Assembly: GCF_019904175.1 (NCBI RefSeq)
Contig: NZ_CP061913.1
Location: 9,238,001-9,302,000, forward strand
Source of the DNA: Dactylosporangium vinaceum
Lineage (GTDB): Bacteria > Actinomycetota > Actinomycetes > Mycobacteriales > Micromonosporaceae
DNA length: 64,000 bases
Direction of reading: 5' to 3'
Under the pieces are notes generated by a model. That model ran no database searches, had not been told where the DNA came from, and was given only the letters and a program-made list of their open reading frames with translations. Both the position numbers and the translations under genes were made by a program. Below, in pieces: positions 1-8,477 of the stretch; the first letter of the stretch is position 1; the number at the start of each line of letters is the position of its first letter.

Positions 1-1569
1 CTCGATGCGCTCGTAGAGCTCGATCTCGGACTGGGCGGCCCGGATCACGTCCATGAGCGCGGCGTCCTGCCGGCGCGGCGGTGCGGTGTCGGCCCCGGCG
101 AGCACGAGGACGTTCTCGTCGTTGCGGCGCATCCGGGTGGCCAGGTGGTCGAGCTGGAACAGCTGGGCCAGCCGCTTCGGGTCCTCCTCGCCGCGCTCGA
201 TCCGGTCGAGCTGGCCGATCATCCGGTCGACGAGGGTCTGGCTGCGCCGGGCCAGGCTGAGGAACATGGACGAGACGCTGTTGCGCAGCACGGCCTGCTC
301 GGCCGCGACCCGTACCGCCTCGCGGTGCACGGTGTCGAACGCGCGCACCACCTCGCCGATCTCGTCCCGGCTCTCGATGCCGGCCGGGCTGCGGACCTGA
401 TCGGCGATCTCCTGCGGCGAGCGTTCCCTGACGGTCTGGGCGTCGCGCAGCCGCAGCACCAGCTCGGGCAGGTCGTGCTCGGCCACTCCGAGGGCGGTCT
501 GGCGCAGCCGGCGCAGCGAGCGGATCATCGAGCGGGCGGTGACGAACGCCAGGCCGACGACCAGGGCCAGGATGGCGAAGAGCACGGCCGACTCGATGAC
601 GACCTGGCGGCGCACGGTGGAGCCGATGGCGGCGGCGTCGGCGACGAGCTGCTCGTCGAGGCGGGCCTCGGTCCAGCGCATCAGGTCGTTGACGGCACCG
701 AAGACGGCCACCGCGTCCTCGGCGTCCACAGCGGGCGCCTGGCCGGCGGTGCGTTGCAGGGTCGAGGTCAGGTCGTCGGCCATCTGGGTCGCGTCGCCGG
801 CGATGGCGGCGTCGACGATCCGGCGCTGGGGCACGCTCGCCGACAGCGAGAAGGCGACGAACGCCTCCTGCTGGCCGGTGAGTGTGGCCAGCAGCGCGGC
901 GAGCTGGTGCGAGTCGACGGTGCCGGACTTCAGCGCGGCGTAGGTGATCGCCTCCTGCTCCGAGACCCGGGCCTTCGCCTTGGAGAAGGCCGCCGCCGCC
1001 CGCAGCTCGTCGGCGAGTGTCTGGTCGGTGCGCACCTGCGCGACGGCCTCGCGGTAGGACACGAGGTCCTCGGCGACGACGCCGTAGCGCAGCACCACCT
1101 CGGAGACCGACACACCCTGCCGGTTGCCGACGTCCTTGCGGATCGCCGCCAGGACCTCCAGCTGATCGTCGATGCGCTCCAGCCGGTCCCGGACGCCGGC
1201 CGGCACGTCGCCGAGGGTGGCGCGGCGCTTGCCGTACCGCGCGACCGCGGCGTCGGTCTCCACGATCTGCCGGTTGTAGGCGTCGGCCTTCGCGTCCGGC
1301 GAGGCCAGCAGTGCGGCGGCCGCCATCTTCTCCAGATGGACCTGCTGAGCGAGGCCCGACACGTCGGCGGAGAGCCGGGTCAGGTCGCCCACCGTGTCGG
1401 CGTCACCGGCCCGGCTGCTCGCGTCCTGCAGCCGCAGCACGGCCAGCGTGACGATGGCCAGCAGCGGTACGAGCAGAATCAAACCGAGCTTGGACCGGAT
1501 CCGGGCGTCCGCCAGCCGCGGCGGGCGGAACCGGAAGCCGCCACCGGCAGGCCGTTTCGAAGCGGGCAT
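1..1569 (-). CDS. NIT-domain sensor histidine kinase, C-terminus beyond window
   Basis: Membrane sensor kinase-like protein of the actinobacterial nitrate/nitrite-sensing (NIT) type; 523 residues are visible and the frame runs off the left edge, so the ATPase domain is not seen. A basic N-terminus leads into a membrane segment (LGLILLVPLLAIVTLAVL, about residues 28-45). A roughly 270-residue helical extracellular region follows, then a second membrane segment (SAVLFAILALVVGLAFV) and a HAMP-like stretch. After that comes the characteristic SSMFLSLARRSQTLVDR and LDHLATRMRRNDENVLVLAG region that replaces a classical HisKA box in this family. The start is the ATG at 1569. It is divergent from an ABC importer operon and may regulate it; that link is inference from position. 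Confidence 0.85.
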   Translation of the reverse strand, partial: MPASKRPAGGGFRFRPPRLADARIRSKLGLILLVPLLAIVTLAVLRLQDASSRAGDADTVGDLTRLSADVSGLAQQVHLEKMAAAALLASPDAKADAYNRQIVETDAAVARYGKRRATLGDVPAGVRDRLERIDDQLEVLAAIRKDVGNRQGVSVSEVVLRYGVVAEDLVSYREAVAQVRTDQTLADELRAAAAFSKAKARVSEQEAITYAALKSGTVDSHQLAALLATLTGQQEAFVAFSLSASVPQRRIVDAAIAGDATQMADDLTSTLQRTAGQAPAVDAEDAVAVFGAVNDLMRWTEARLDEQLVADAAAIGSTVRRQVVIESAVLFAILALVVGLAFVTARSMIRSLRRLRQTALGVAEHDLPELVLRLRDAQTVRERSPQEIADQVRSPAGIESRDEIGEVVRAFDTVHREAVRVAAEQAVLRNSVSSMFLSLARRSQTLVDRMIGQLDRIERGEEDPKRLAQLFQLDHLATRMRRNDENVLVLAGADTAPPRRQDAALMDVIRAAQSEIELYERIE

Positions 1570-1966
1570 GCGCAATCTCCGCGTACTCGTGGGACTCGTG
1601 GTGGCCAATAGCGTCCCGGCGGATGCGACGGTCGGGCGGGTTGGTCACGGCTGGGAGCCGGACCGACCGCGAGACCCGAGGCGCAGGACAGGGCATTCCA
1701 CCATGAACGTCACCACTGCGGAAACCCCGTCCCCCGGTTTTGCCGCGCGCCGGCCTGATCCGGAGGGGTCGATCAGCCACCGGACCAGGAAATTCACTAG
1801 TACCACTGAGTAGATCACGATTGGGCTTCTAGGTAAGTTCAACATCCTGTTAACACGAGATTCAGCAACGTCATTTGGATGCGTATTTCGTGCCCCTTGA
1901 CCACCCCTCGTCCGGGATGGCAAGGTGCCCAACCGAACGGACGGCCTTCGATCGAGGGGAATCGAG
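1570..1966. other. Divergent intergenic region, sensor kinase / ABC operon
   Basis: About 400 bases without a convincing gene. The right half (about 1790-1890) is noticeably more A+T-rich than the surroundings and is the likely promoter zone for the importer operon. I could not fix -35/-10 boxes or a clear operator by eye. Confidence 0.5.
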
Positions 1967-3133
1967 TTGCGGCGCTGGCGCCTTCTCGCGGCGATGCTGG
2001 CGGCGGTGTCCCTGACATCGACCAGTGCATGCACATCGGTAAATGCAAAAGGTCAGACGAATATCGTCGTTGCGGCCAGCCTGGAACTTTCCGGCAGCGC
2101 GGCCGACATCGGCGTGGCCTACCAGCGGGCGCTGGAGCTCAAGGCGGCGCAGATCAACGCCAGCGGCCTGCTCGGCGAGCGCCGGCTGACCGTGAAGGTC
2201 CAGGACAACCGCGGCGACCCCGCGACCGCGCTCACCCAGATCACCGCGTTCACCGCGGACCCGGAGGTGACCGCGATCATCACCGGGACCTGCGGCGACT
2301 GCACCAGCGGCGCGGCCAAGGTCATCAACGAGCACAAGGTGCCGACGATCGCGCTGTCGCCGGTTGCCGACGTCATCGCGCCGGCGGCGGAACGGAAGTA
2401 CATCTTCCGGCTCGCCCCCAGCGCCGACGACGACGCCGTCGTGCTCGCGGGTGAGCTCAGCCGGGCCGGGCAGCGCAAGGTAGCGCTGCTGGGCAGCGAC
2501 GATGCTTACGGCCGGCACGGCGTCGACGCCCTGACCCGGGAGGCCGGCAAGATCACCGGGGCCAAGGTCGTGGCCCGCGGCCAGTTCGCGCCGGCCGAGA
2601 GCGACCTGAGCAAGGCGGCCAAGGCGGCGCTGACGGGCAGCCCGGACGCGGTGGTGATCTGGGGCTATCCGCAGCAGGCGGCGCTCGCGGTCGGGGCGGT
2701 GCGCAGCAACGGCTACCACGGCCAGGTCTACCTCGACGCGGTCGGCGCGGGCGATCTCTTCCTCGGCCCGTCGTTCGCCGGCACCGACGCCACGTCGCTC
2801 GTCTTCACGCCCACCCTGGCCATCGACGACGTCATCGCCACCACACCCGCGAAGGCCGCGCGGCGGCAATGGTTCCAGGACTACACCTCGCGGTACGGCA
2901 CATATCACGGGCACGCCTCGTTCGCGGCCGACGCGCTGCAGCTCATCGCGAATGCGGTGGCGCAGTCGGGAACCGTTGCCGATGGCGCCGCACTGCGGGC
3001 CCGGCTGGAAACAGCGCAGGTCGACGGGCTCAGCGGGGCAATTCGATTTACACCCGACAACCATTCCGGGCTCACCCCACAATCACTGGCGATGCTCGAG
3101 GCGCGCGGCGGCCGGTGGCGGCTGCTCGGGTAA
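1967..3133 (+). CDS. Type-1 substrate-binding lipoprotein, branched-chain amino acid type
   Basis: Extracytoplasmic solute-binding protein of the Leu/Ile/Val-binding (periplasmic-binding fold type 1) family. The start chosen is TTG 1967 because GAGGGG lies 7 nt upstream; an in-frame GTG at 1925 lacks such a site. The protein then begins MRRWRLLAAMLAAVSL with a lipobox-like TSAC, consistent with a lipoprotein. The mature part opens with NIVVAASLELSGSAADIG and contains the LPA-type pattern GDPATALTQITAF and a GTCGDCTSGAAKV segment. It is first in an apparent five-gene set. It is odd that the permease and ATPase downstream are of the sulfonate/nitrate class, which normally pairs with a type-2 binding protein, so this receptor may serve another transporter. 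The ligand is unknown. Confidence 0.85.
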   Translation: MRRWRLLAAMLAAVSLTSTSACTSVNAKGQTNIVVAASLELSGSAADIGVAYQRALELKAAQINASGLLGERRLTVKVQDNRGDPATALTQITAFTADPEVTAIITGTCGDCTSGAAKVINEHKVPTIALSPVADVIAPAAERKYIFRLAPSADDDAVVLAGELSRAGQRKVALLGSDDAYGRHGVDALTREAGKITGAKVVARGQFAPAESDLSKAAKAALTGSPDAVVIWGYPQQAALAVGAVRSNGYHGQVYLDAVGAGDLFLGPSFAGTDATSLVFTPTLAIDDVIATTPAKAARRQWFQDYTSRYGTYHGHASFAADALQLIANAVAQSGTVADGAALRARLETAQVDGLSGAIRFTPDNHSGLTPQSLAMLEARGGRWRLLG

Positions 3134-3199
3134 GGCCACTGTTTCGAAAACCGCGATCCTTGAAAGCTGAAGTTAAATCCTGAAAATGGGGGTCAGACC

Positions 3200-4219
3200 G
3201 TGAGGCGCTATCGCGCAATGCTCGCTTCGGCACTAGCCGTGGTCCTGATCGGCGTGGCTGGATGCTCGTCGGATTCGAAGGGCGACCCGACGCCGGCCGC
3301 CCAGAACAAGGCGCCGGACAAGGTGACATACCTGACGGCGTTCGGCGCGGTCGGCCGTGACGCGTTCGCCTGGGTGGCCCAGGAGAAGGGGTACTTCAAG
3401 GAGGCCGGCCTCGACGTCGACATCCAGCTCGGCGCGGCCACCGGCGAGAACCTCAAGGGCCTCGCGTCGGGCAAGGCGCAGTTCGCCAACCTGGACCTCA
3501 TCGGCGCGTGGATCCTCGCGGGCAAGGGCGAGTACAAGGACTTCCGGGCGATCGCCGCGATTCACCAGCAGACGCTCGTGTCGATCGTCGCCCTCGAGGG
3601 CGGCGGCATCACCGCGCCGAAGGACCTGGAGGGCAAGAAGCTCGGCGCCGCCACCGGCTCGGTGAACCAGCTGCTGTTCCCCGGCTACGCCAAGCTGGCC
3701 GGCATCGACCCCACCAAGATCCAGTGGGTGAACGCACAGCCCGCCCAGCTGCCCGCGCTCCTGGCCGGTGGTCAGGTCCAGGCACTGAGCACGTTCCTCA
3801 TCGGCTCCAAGGGCATCGAGAAGGCGGCCGGCGGCAAGAAGTCGGTAGTGCTGCCCTACAGCAAGTACCTCGGCGACCTGTACGGCAACGGCATCATCAC
3901 CACGTCGAAGATCGCCAAGGAGAACCCGGACCTCGCCAAGCGGTTCCGCGACGCCTCCCTCAAGGCGCTCAAGTACACGATCGAGCACCCGGACGACGCC
4001 GCCCAGATCCTCAAGAAGGCCCAGCCGGCCGCCGACGTGACCGCCGCCATCGGCGAGATCACGCTGATGACCCCGTACGTCACCTCCGGCAGCGCGATCG
4101 GCGTCATGGACCAGGAGCGCGTCGCCCGGGCCATCGCCACCCTCCAGGCGTCCGAGCTCATCCCGGCCGGGCTGACCCCGGACTCGGTCGTCGACTTCTC
4201 GCTCACCCCGAAGGCCTGA
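3200..4219 (+). CDS. NMT1/SsuA-like ABC substrate-binding lipoprotein
   Basis: Type-2 solute-binding lipoprotein of the nitrate/sulfonate/taurine/thiamine-precursor (NMT1, SsuA/TauA) group, 339 aa. It starts at GTG 3200 after a G-rich ribosome-binding stretch. The signal peptide ends in VAGC (Cys22). The motif WVAQEKGYFKEAGLDVDI near residues 55-72 is typical of the family, as are AQFANLDLIG and the LPALLAGGQVQA region. It sits immediately before the methyltransferase, permease and ATPase genes and is the probable receptor of that importer. Neighbouring NIT-type sensing makes an N-oxyanion or sulfonate ligand conceivable, but the sequence does not decide. No thiamine riboswitch was seen in the 66-nt upstream gap. 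Confidence 0.9.
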   Translation: MRRYRAMLASALAVVLIGVAGCSSDSKGDPTPAAQNKAPDKVTYLTAFGAVGRDAFAWVAQEKGYFKEAGLDVDIQLGAATGENLKGLASGKAQFANLDLIGAWILAGKGEYKDFRAIAAIHQQTLVSIVALEGGGITAPKDLEGKKLGAATGSVNQLLFPGYAKLAGIDPTKIQWVNAQPAQLPALLAGGQVQALSTFLIGSKGIEKAAGGKKSVVLPYSKYLGDLYGNGIITTSKIAKENPDLAKRFRDASLKALKYTIEHPDDAAQILKKAQPAADVTAAIGEITLMTPYVTSGSAIGVMDQERVARAIATLQASELIPAGLTPDSVVDFSLTPKA

Positions 4220-4221
4220 CT

Positions 4222-5031
4222 GTGACCACGTCTGTAGAGCCGGGCCCTTCGCGGTACTCCTTCGACAACGACGACCCCGAGAGCGTCGGGCGGCACAGCC
4301 ACCTGTCCGGCATCCTCGACACCTTCACGTTCGCCCGGCTCGGCTTCCTCGGCGACCTGACCGGCAAGCGCTGCCTCGAAGTGGGCGCGGGCGGCGGCAG
4401 CGTCGCCCGGCGCCTGGCCGAGCTGGTCGGGCCGTCCGGCGACGTGCTGGCCACCGACCTCAACGTCAGGCACATCCCGCCGGACGCCGGGTTCCGGGTG
4501 CAGCAGCACGACCTGGTGACGGAGCCGGTGCCGGACGGGCCGTGGGACCTCATCCACGCCCGGCTGGTCCTGCTGCACATCCCCCAGCGCGAGGAGATCC
4601 TCGCCCGGCTCGCGGCGTCCCTGGCCCCGGGCGGCGCGCTGTTCATCGAGGACTGGGCCACCGAGTTCGGCAACCTGTGCCTGGCCGCGCCGGACGCCGC
4701 GACGGCCGAGCTCATCGAGCAGTACCGCGACGCTCTCGTCAACACGGTCCTGCCGTCGCGGGGCAACGACCCGACGTGGGCCGCGCGCGTGCACCGCACG
4801 ATGCTGGCCAACGGGCTCGTGGACGTCGACACCGAGATCAACGCGGGCTCCTGGCCGGGCGGCTCGCCCGGCGCCGTGCTCCTGGCCGTCAACGTCGCCC
4901 AGCTGCGGAAGGAGTTCATCGCGGCCGGGTTCACCGAGGAGCACATCGAGCGGCTGAACGTGGCCGTGCAGGACCCGCGTCTGGTCGTGCGCAGCCACTT
5001 CACGTACTCCACCATCGGCCGCCATGCCTGA
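4222..5031 (+). CDS. Class I SAM-dependent methyltransferase
   Basis: Predicted cytoplasmic methyltransferase of 269 aa starting at GTG 4222, two bases after the preceding stop. Motif I is CLEVGAGGGSVARRL (about residues 52-66) and the acidic motif II position is ATDLNV. The post-motif stretch WDLIHARLVLLHIP and LAPGGALFIEDW match UbiE/COQ5-like small-molecule methyltransferases. It overlaps the following permease gene by 8 nt, so it is translationally linked with the importer. A methyltransferase inside an ABC importer operon is unusual and suggests the imported compound, or something made from it, is methylated. The substrate is unknown. Confidence 0.85.
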   Translation: MTTSVEPGPSRYSFDNDDPESVGRHSHLSGILDTFTFARLGFLGDLTGKRCLEVGAGGGSVARRLAELVGPSGDVLATDLNVRHIPPDAGFRVQQHDLVTEPVPDGPWDLIHARLVLLHIPQREEILARLAASLAPGGALFIEDWATEFGNLCLAAPDAATAELIEQYRDALVNTVLPSRGNDPTWAARVHRTMLANGLVDVDTEINAGSWPGGSPGAVLLAVNVAQLRKEFIAAGFTEEHIERLNVAVQDPRLVVRSHFTYSTIGRHA

Positions 5032-5800
5032 CGAGCGCGGCGCGCCCCGCTGGACCGCGGTGGCCCTGCCCCTTCTCGGGGCAGTGGTCGCCGTCGGACT
5101 CTGGTGGGGCGCGACCGCGCTCTTCGGCATCCGGTCGTTCTTCCTGCCGTCGCCGCCGGACGTGGTGGCGGCGTTTCGCGAGCAGCCCGAGTATCTGCTC
5201 AAGGAGGCGTGGGCGACGCTGGAGATGACCGGCCTGGGCTTCCTGATCGCGCTCGCCGCCGGCCTGCTCATGGCGATGCTGCTGACCATGTCCCGGGCCG
5301 TCGAGCGGGCCACGCTGCCGCTGCTCGTCGCGCTCAACTCGATCCCGAAGGTGGCGCTCGCGCCGCTGCTGATCGTGTGGCTCGGCTACGGCCCCGGCCC
5401 GAAGCTGGTCATGATCGTGCTGATCAGCTTCTTCCCGATCCTGGTGGCCGCGGCGGCCGGCCTGTCGTCCACCCCGGCCGACCTCGGCGAGCTCGCGAAG
5501 TCGCTGTCGGCGTCGTGGTGGCAGGCGTACCTCAAGGTCCGGCTGCCGTGGGCCCTGCCGCAGGTGTTCGTGGGGCTCAAGCTCGGCATCTCGCTGGCCG
5601 TCATCGGCGCCGTGGTCGCGGAGATCAGCAGCCCGAACGGCGGCCTGGGCTCGGTCGTCGTGCTGTCCGGCGCCTCGCTCGACACCCCGCTCGCCTTCGC
5701 CGCCATCACCCTGCTGGCGATCCTGAGCATCGTGCTGTTCTACCTCGTCGTAGGCCTGGAGCGGCTACTGCTGCCCTGGGCGCGGGCGATCACCGCATAG
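5024..5800 (+). CDS. ABC transporter permease, SsuC/TauC type
   Basis: Inner-membrane permease of 258 aa with about six hydrophobic segments (for example TAVALPLLGAVVAVGLWWGA and LGFLIALAAGLLMAMLL). The EAA coupling loop is recognisable in DLGELAKSLSASWWQAYLKVRLPWALPQVFVGLK, which contacts the ATPase. It starts at ATG 5024 inside the end of the methyltransferase gene. Only one permease gene is present, so it probably acts as a homodimer, as in the sulfonate/taurine family. It pairs with the NMT1-like lipoprotein and the downstream ATPase. Confidence 0.92.
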   Translation: MPDERGAPRWTAVALPLLGAVVAVGLWWGATALFGIRSFFLPSPPDVVAAFREQPEYLLKEAWATLEMTGLGFLIALAAGLLMAMLLTMSRAVERATLPLLVALNSIPKVALAPLLIVWLGYGPGPKLVMIVLISFFPILVAAAAGLSSTPADLGELAKSLSASWWQAYLKVRLPWALPQVFVGLKLGISLAVIGAVVAEISSPNGGLGSVVVLSGASLDTPLAFAAITLLAILSIVLFYLVVGLERLLLPWARAITA

Positions 5801-5846
5801 GTCTGGTCCGGGTGGCTCGGTGGCGCGGCAGCGGGAGGAGTACAAC

Positions 5847-6623
5847 ATGATCGAATTCTCTGGGGTTTCCCGGACGTTCCGCGGGCGCTCCGGCGAGGTC
5901 GAGGCGCTGCGGGCGATCGACCTCAGCGTCGAGGCCGGGGAGTTCCTGGCCGTGATCGGCCGCTCCGGCTGCGGCAAGTCGACGCTGCTGCGCCTCGTGG
6001 CCGGGCTGCTGCGCCCGACCGCGGGCCACATCGCCGTGAACGGCTCCCCGATCACCGGACCCCGCCCCGACATCGCCCTGATGTTCCAGCGCCCGGCCCT
6101 GCTGCCGTGGCGCTCGGTGCTGGCCAACGTCCTGCTGCCGCTCGAGATCCGCGGCCGCGTCCGCCCGCCCGACCGCGAGCGGGCGCACACGCTGCTGGAC
6201 GCGGTCGGCCTGAACGGCTTCCACCGCCGCCACCCGCACGAGCTGTCGGGCGGCATGCAGCAGCGGGTCGCACTGTGCCGGGCCCTGATCCAGCGCCCGA
6301 GCATCCTGCTGATGGACGAGCCCTTCTCCGCCCTCGACGCCCTGACCCGCGAGGAGCTCGCCGGCCAGCTGCAGCAGATCCACATGGAGATGCGCCCGAC
6401 GACGGTCTTCGTCACCCACTCCATTCCGGAGGCCGTGCTGCTGGCCGACCGGGTGGCCGTGCTCAGCAACCGCCCGGGCCGCGTGCAGCGCATCATCGCC
6501 GTGGACATCCCGCGACCGCGCTCCTTCGGCCACAACGCCCACCTGACCGACGTCGCCGCCCACGTGGCCGAGCTGACCGACCTGCTGCACGCCGACGGCG
6601 CCCCGGCACCACTGCAACTCTGA
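5847..6623 (+). CDS. ABC transporter ATP-binding protein, SsuB/TauB type
   Basis: Nucleotide-binding subunit of 258 aa. The start is ATG 5847 with GGGAGGAG upstream. Walker A is GRSGCGKST, the Q-loop is MFQRPALLPWRSV, the signature is ELSGGMQQRVALCRAL, Walker B is SILLMDEPFSALD and the H-loop is FVTHSIPEAVLLADRV. The Q-loop wording (LLPWR.V..N) is typical of nitrate/sulfonate/taurine importers. It closes the importer operon and ends 17 nt before a convergent GNAT gene. Confidence 0.95.
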   Translation: MIEFSGVSRTFRGRSGEVEALRAIDLSVEAGEFLAVIGRSGCGKSTLLRLVAGLLRPTAGHIAVNGSPITGPRPDIALMFQRPALLPWRSVLANVLLPLEIRGRVRPPDRERAHTLLDAVGLNGFHRRHPHELSGGMQQRVALCRALIQRPSILLMDEPFSALDALTREELAGQLQQIHMEMRPTTVFVTHSIPEAVLLADRVAVLSNRPGRVQRIIAVDIPRPRSFGHNAHLTDVAAHVAELTDLLHADGAPAPLQL

Positions 6624-6640
6624 CGCCACCGCGCCGCCGC

Positions 6641-7078
6641 TCACGACCCGCCGCTCAGCCGATACACCTTCGAGTCCCGCACCCGGAATCCCAGCCGCTC
6701 GTAGAGCCGATTCGCCGCTTCCCGGGACGACCGCGAGGTCAGATCGACCGTGCGGGCCCCGTCGGCCCGCGCCAGCCGAATCGCCTCCAACGTCAGGGCG
6801 GCCCCGACACCGTGCCCCCGCGCCCGCTCGTCGACGACGACGTCCTCGATCCACGCCCGTATGCCTGTCGGAAGCGGAAACACCACGAGCGTCAGCACAC
6901 CGACGACCTCGCCATCCAGGCGCGCGGCCAGAAGCCGGTTGCCCGGCCAGTCCACGAGCCGCCGCAGCGCCGCCGCATCAACCGCCTCCGCCGACGCCGA
7001 CAGCTGGGGAAGCAGCCGGCCGAACGCCTCCACGACGTCGTCGCTCGCGCCCTGCACAACCTCGATGTCGACGCTCAT
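6641..7078 (-). CDS. GNAT family N-acetyltransferase
   Basis: Single-domain acetyl-CoA-dependent acetyltransferase of 145 aa. Motif A is visible as IEDVVVDERARGHGVGAALTLEAIRLA, which carries the R-x-x-G-x-G/A pyrophosphate loop (RGHGVG). Motif B is SRSSREAANRLYERLGF. ATG 7078 is the start. It is monocistronic and convergent with the importer operon. The substrate cannot be predicted. Confidence 0.88.
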   Translation of the reverse strand: MSVDIEVVQGASDDVVEAFGRLLPQLSASAEAVDAAALRRLVDWPGNRLLAARLDGEVVGVLTLVVFPLPTGIRAWIEDVVVDERARGHGVGAALTLEAIRLARADGARTVDLTSRSSREAANRLYERLGFRVRDSKVYRLSGGS

Positions 7079-7151
7079 GCCCGCGACTCTAGCGATCTCA
7101 CCCGGACCCGCGACCGCATCCGCGCCGCGAGCGTGGGCTCCAGTGCGGTGG

Positions 7152-7409
7152 TCACCGGGCCGGGCGGCGGCGTCGGCGGGCGGCGCGGTGGGGGACCTGG
7201 TGGCGGTCGGGGCGGGCCAGGCGGGCGCCCACGGTGCGCAGGCGGCGGGCGCGGGCGGCCACGGCGGCCTCGATGGCGGTCGGGTCGGCGCCGCGGGCCA
7301 GGGCGGCCGAGCAGGCGGCGCGCAGCTCTCGTAGCAACAGTTCCTTCAGCTCGGCCAGACGCTGCGGCTCCACCTGCCACCCCCACGGTTTCGATGCGGT
7401 TTTCGGCAC
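7152..7409 (-). CDS. Small helical protein, paralogue of the one at 17575
   Basis: Unrecognised 85-aa protein. Its core, RLAELKELLLRELRAAC then GADPTAIEAAV and RRLRTV, aligns closely with the 66-aa protein encoded at 17575-17775 (LLHRELRTA, GADPDEITADL, RLRSL). Two independent copies showing conserved residues support real coding. The GTG at 7409 has AGGAGG abutting it, too close for normal initiation; GTG 7373, with GGGGG 6 nt upstream, is a plausible alternative giving 73 aa. The C-terminal tail is very basic (RAARRRRRPAR). It follows the 332-aa sigma-region-2-like gene by 69 nt, and the same pair of families recurs at the other end of the locus, so the two probably work together. Confidence 0.65.
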   Translation of the reverse strand: MPKTASKPWGWQVEPQRLAELKELLLRELRAACSAALARGADPTAIEAAVAARARRLRTVGARLARPDRHQVPHRAARRRRRPAR

Positions 7410-7411
7410 CC

Positions 7412-7459
7412 TCCTTGCTGACGGACCGAAGTCTGATCAAAACGATCCGTCAGCAAGGA
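7412..7459. repeat. 14-bp perfect inverted repeat containing the CTGACGGA motif
   Basis: Left arm TCCTTGCTGACGGA (7412-7425) and right arm TCCGTCAGCAAGGA (7446-7459) are perfect reverse complements separated by 20 nt. The repeat fills the gap between two minus-strand genes of the conflict locus. It may be an operator, a transcription attenuator that can sequester the ribosome-binding site of the small gene, or a terminator. The inner eight bases are the motif found upstream of other genes in this locus and at 32 kb. Confidence 0.75.
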
Positions 7460-7478
7460 AGCCGGGCGAGGAGCACCG

Positions 7479-8477
7479 CTAGTCGGTGCGGCCCAGATAC
7501 TCCAGCGCCATCGCCACCACTCGCTCGACCGTGGCCGCGTCGGCGATCAGGTCCGCGGCCTGCGTCGTGAGGGAGCCGGTGCCGGGGACCAGGTCGAGCT
7601 CGTCCGCCCCCGTGAGCTCGCCGAAGACCAGGTGCATGACCTCGGCGACGGCCGCGTGCGGGTCCTCACCGCGGCGCAGGCGGCGGCGGAGGGCGTCGAC
7701 CGCCAGCGCGGCCAGGTTGAGCAGGCAGGACTCGTCGATGTCGTGGCGCTCGACAAGCGGGAGCGGGCGCTCCGGCCGGCCGGGGGCGTCACGGAGCGCG
7801 GCCGGCACCGCCCGCACCGGCGCCTGTTTGCGTCCCAGGGGGCGTTCGACGTATTCGCCGTACCACCGAGGCCGTTTGCGCATCACCGCCAGCACGGTCT
7901 CGATGTCCTGCCGGACCGTCCGCTCGTCGGACTGGTGATCGCCGGTCTCCCGGGCCCGCCGCTCGACCCACGCGTCGATGGGCCACAGGTCGGTCCCGGC
8001 CGTCGCGGACACCCCGACCCAGGTCAGCAGCTCGTAGGCCAGGATCATCAGCCACGCGTCGCCGTCCAGGCCCTTGAGGACCCACTGTGGCACGCGCACC
8101 TTCTGCAGCGCCCCGCGCTCGCCCCGGCGCCGGCGATGGGCGTCGACAGTCGCCGCGTTGAGCCGCCCGACCATCCAGCCCTCAAGATTGGTGACGGGTA
8201 CGCGGGCCTTGCGGAACATGTCGAACAGGACCGCTTCGACGTCGTCGTGGTGGCGGTCCCGGCACTCCGGCTCCATCCGCTCGATCGAGCTTGCGCAGCC
8301 GACGTGCCCGCGCTTGAGTTCGATCCGCCGCGTGATGCGCTGGAAGACGATGGGCCCGACGATCGGAAACGCCGCCCGGTGCAGCTGCTGGCGCGCAGCC
8401 GGCGCAGCGGTCTCGTAGTAGTCGGCGAGCCGCCCCGATGCGGCCAGCTCACGCAGCAGAGAATCGCCGTAACTCAT
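7479..8477 (-). CDS. 332-aa protein with sigma-region-2-like segment (copy A)
   Basis: Protein of a family I cannot name; a full-length paralogue of exactly the same length is encoded at 16160-17158. The central block DDVEAVLFDMFRKA, NLEGWMVGRLNAATVD and HRRRRGERGAL resembles region 2 of ECF sigma factors (acidic helix, W-containing helix, basic helix). I do not see a canonical region 4. A second conserved block reads RPRWYGEYVERPLGRKQAPV. The start chosen is ATG 8477, which gives the same length as the paralogue; an in-frame GTG lies 15 nt upstream. It could be a transcription factor for the locus or a sigma-derived adaptor. The sigma resemblance is by eye only. Confidence 0.65.
   Translation of the reverse strand: MSYGDSLLRELAASGRLADYYETAAPAARQQLHRAAFPIVGPIVFQRITRRIELKRGHVGCASSIERMEPECRDRHHDDVEAVLFDMFRKARVPVTNLEGWMVGRLNAATVDAHRRRRGERGALQKVRVPQWVLKGLDGDAWLMILAYELLTWVGVSATAGTDLWPIDAWVERRARETGDHQSDERTVRQDIETVLAVMRKRPRWYGEYVERPLGRKQAPVRAVPAALRDAPGRPERPLPLVERHDIDESCLLNLAALAVDALRRRLRRGEDPHAAVAEVMHLVFGELTGADELDLVPGTGSLTTQAADLIADAATVERVVAMALEYLGRTD

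Noticed and set aside
145..1611. Long plus-strand open frame opposite the sensor kinase
   Set aside because: Its translation is a G/R/D/H-rich antisense reading of a clear NIT-domain kinase on the minus strand.
3134..3199. Possible TPP riboswitch before the NMT1-like binding protein
   Set aside because: The gap is only 66 nt and lacks the full thi-box core.
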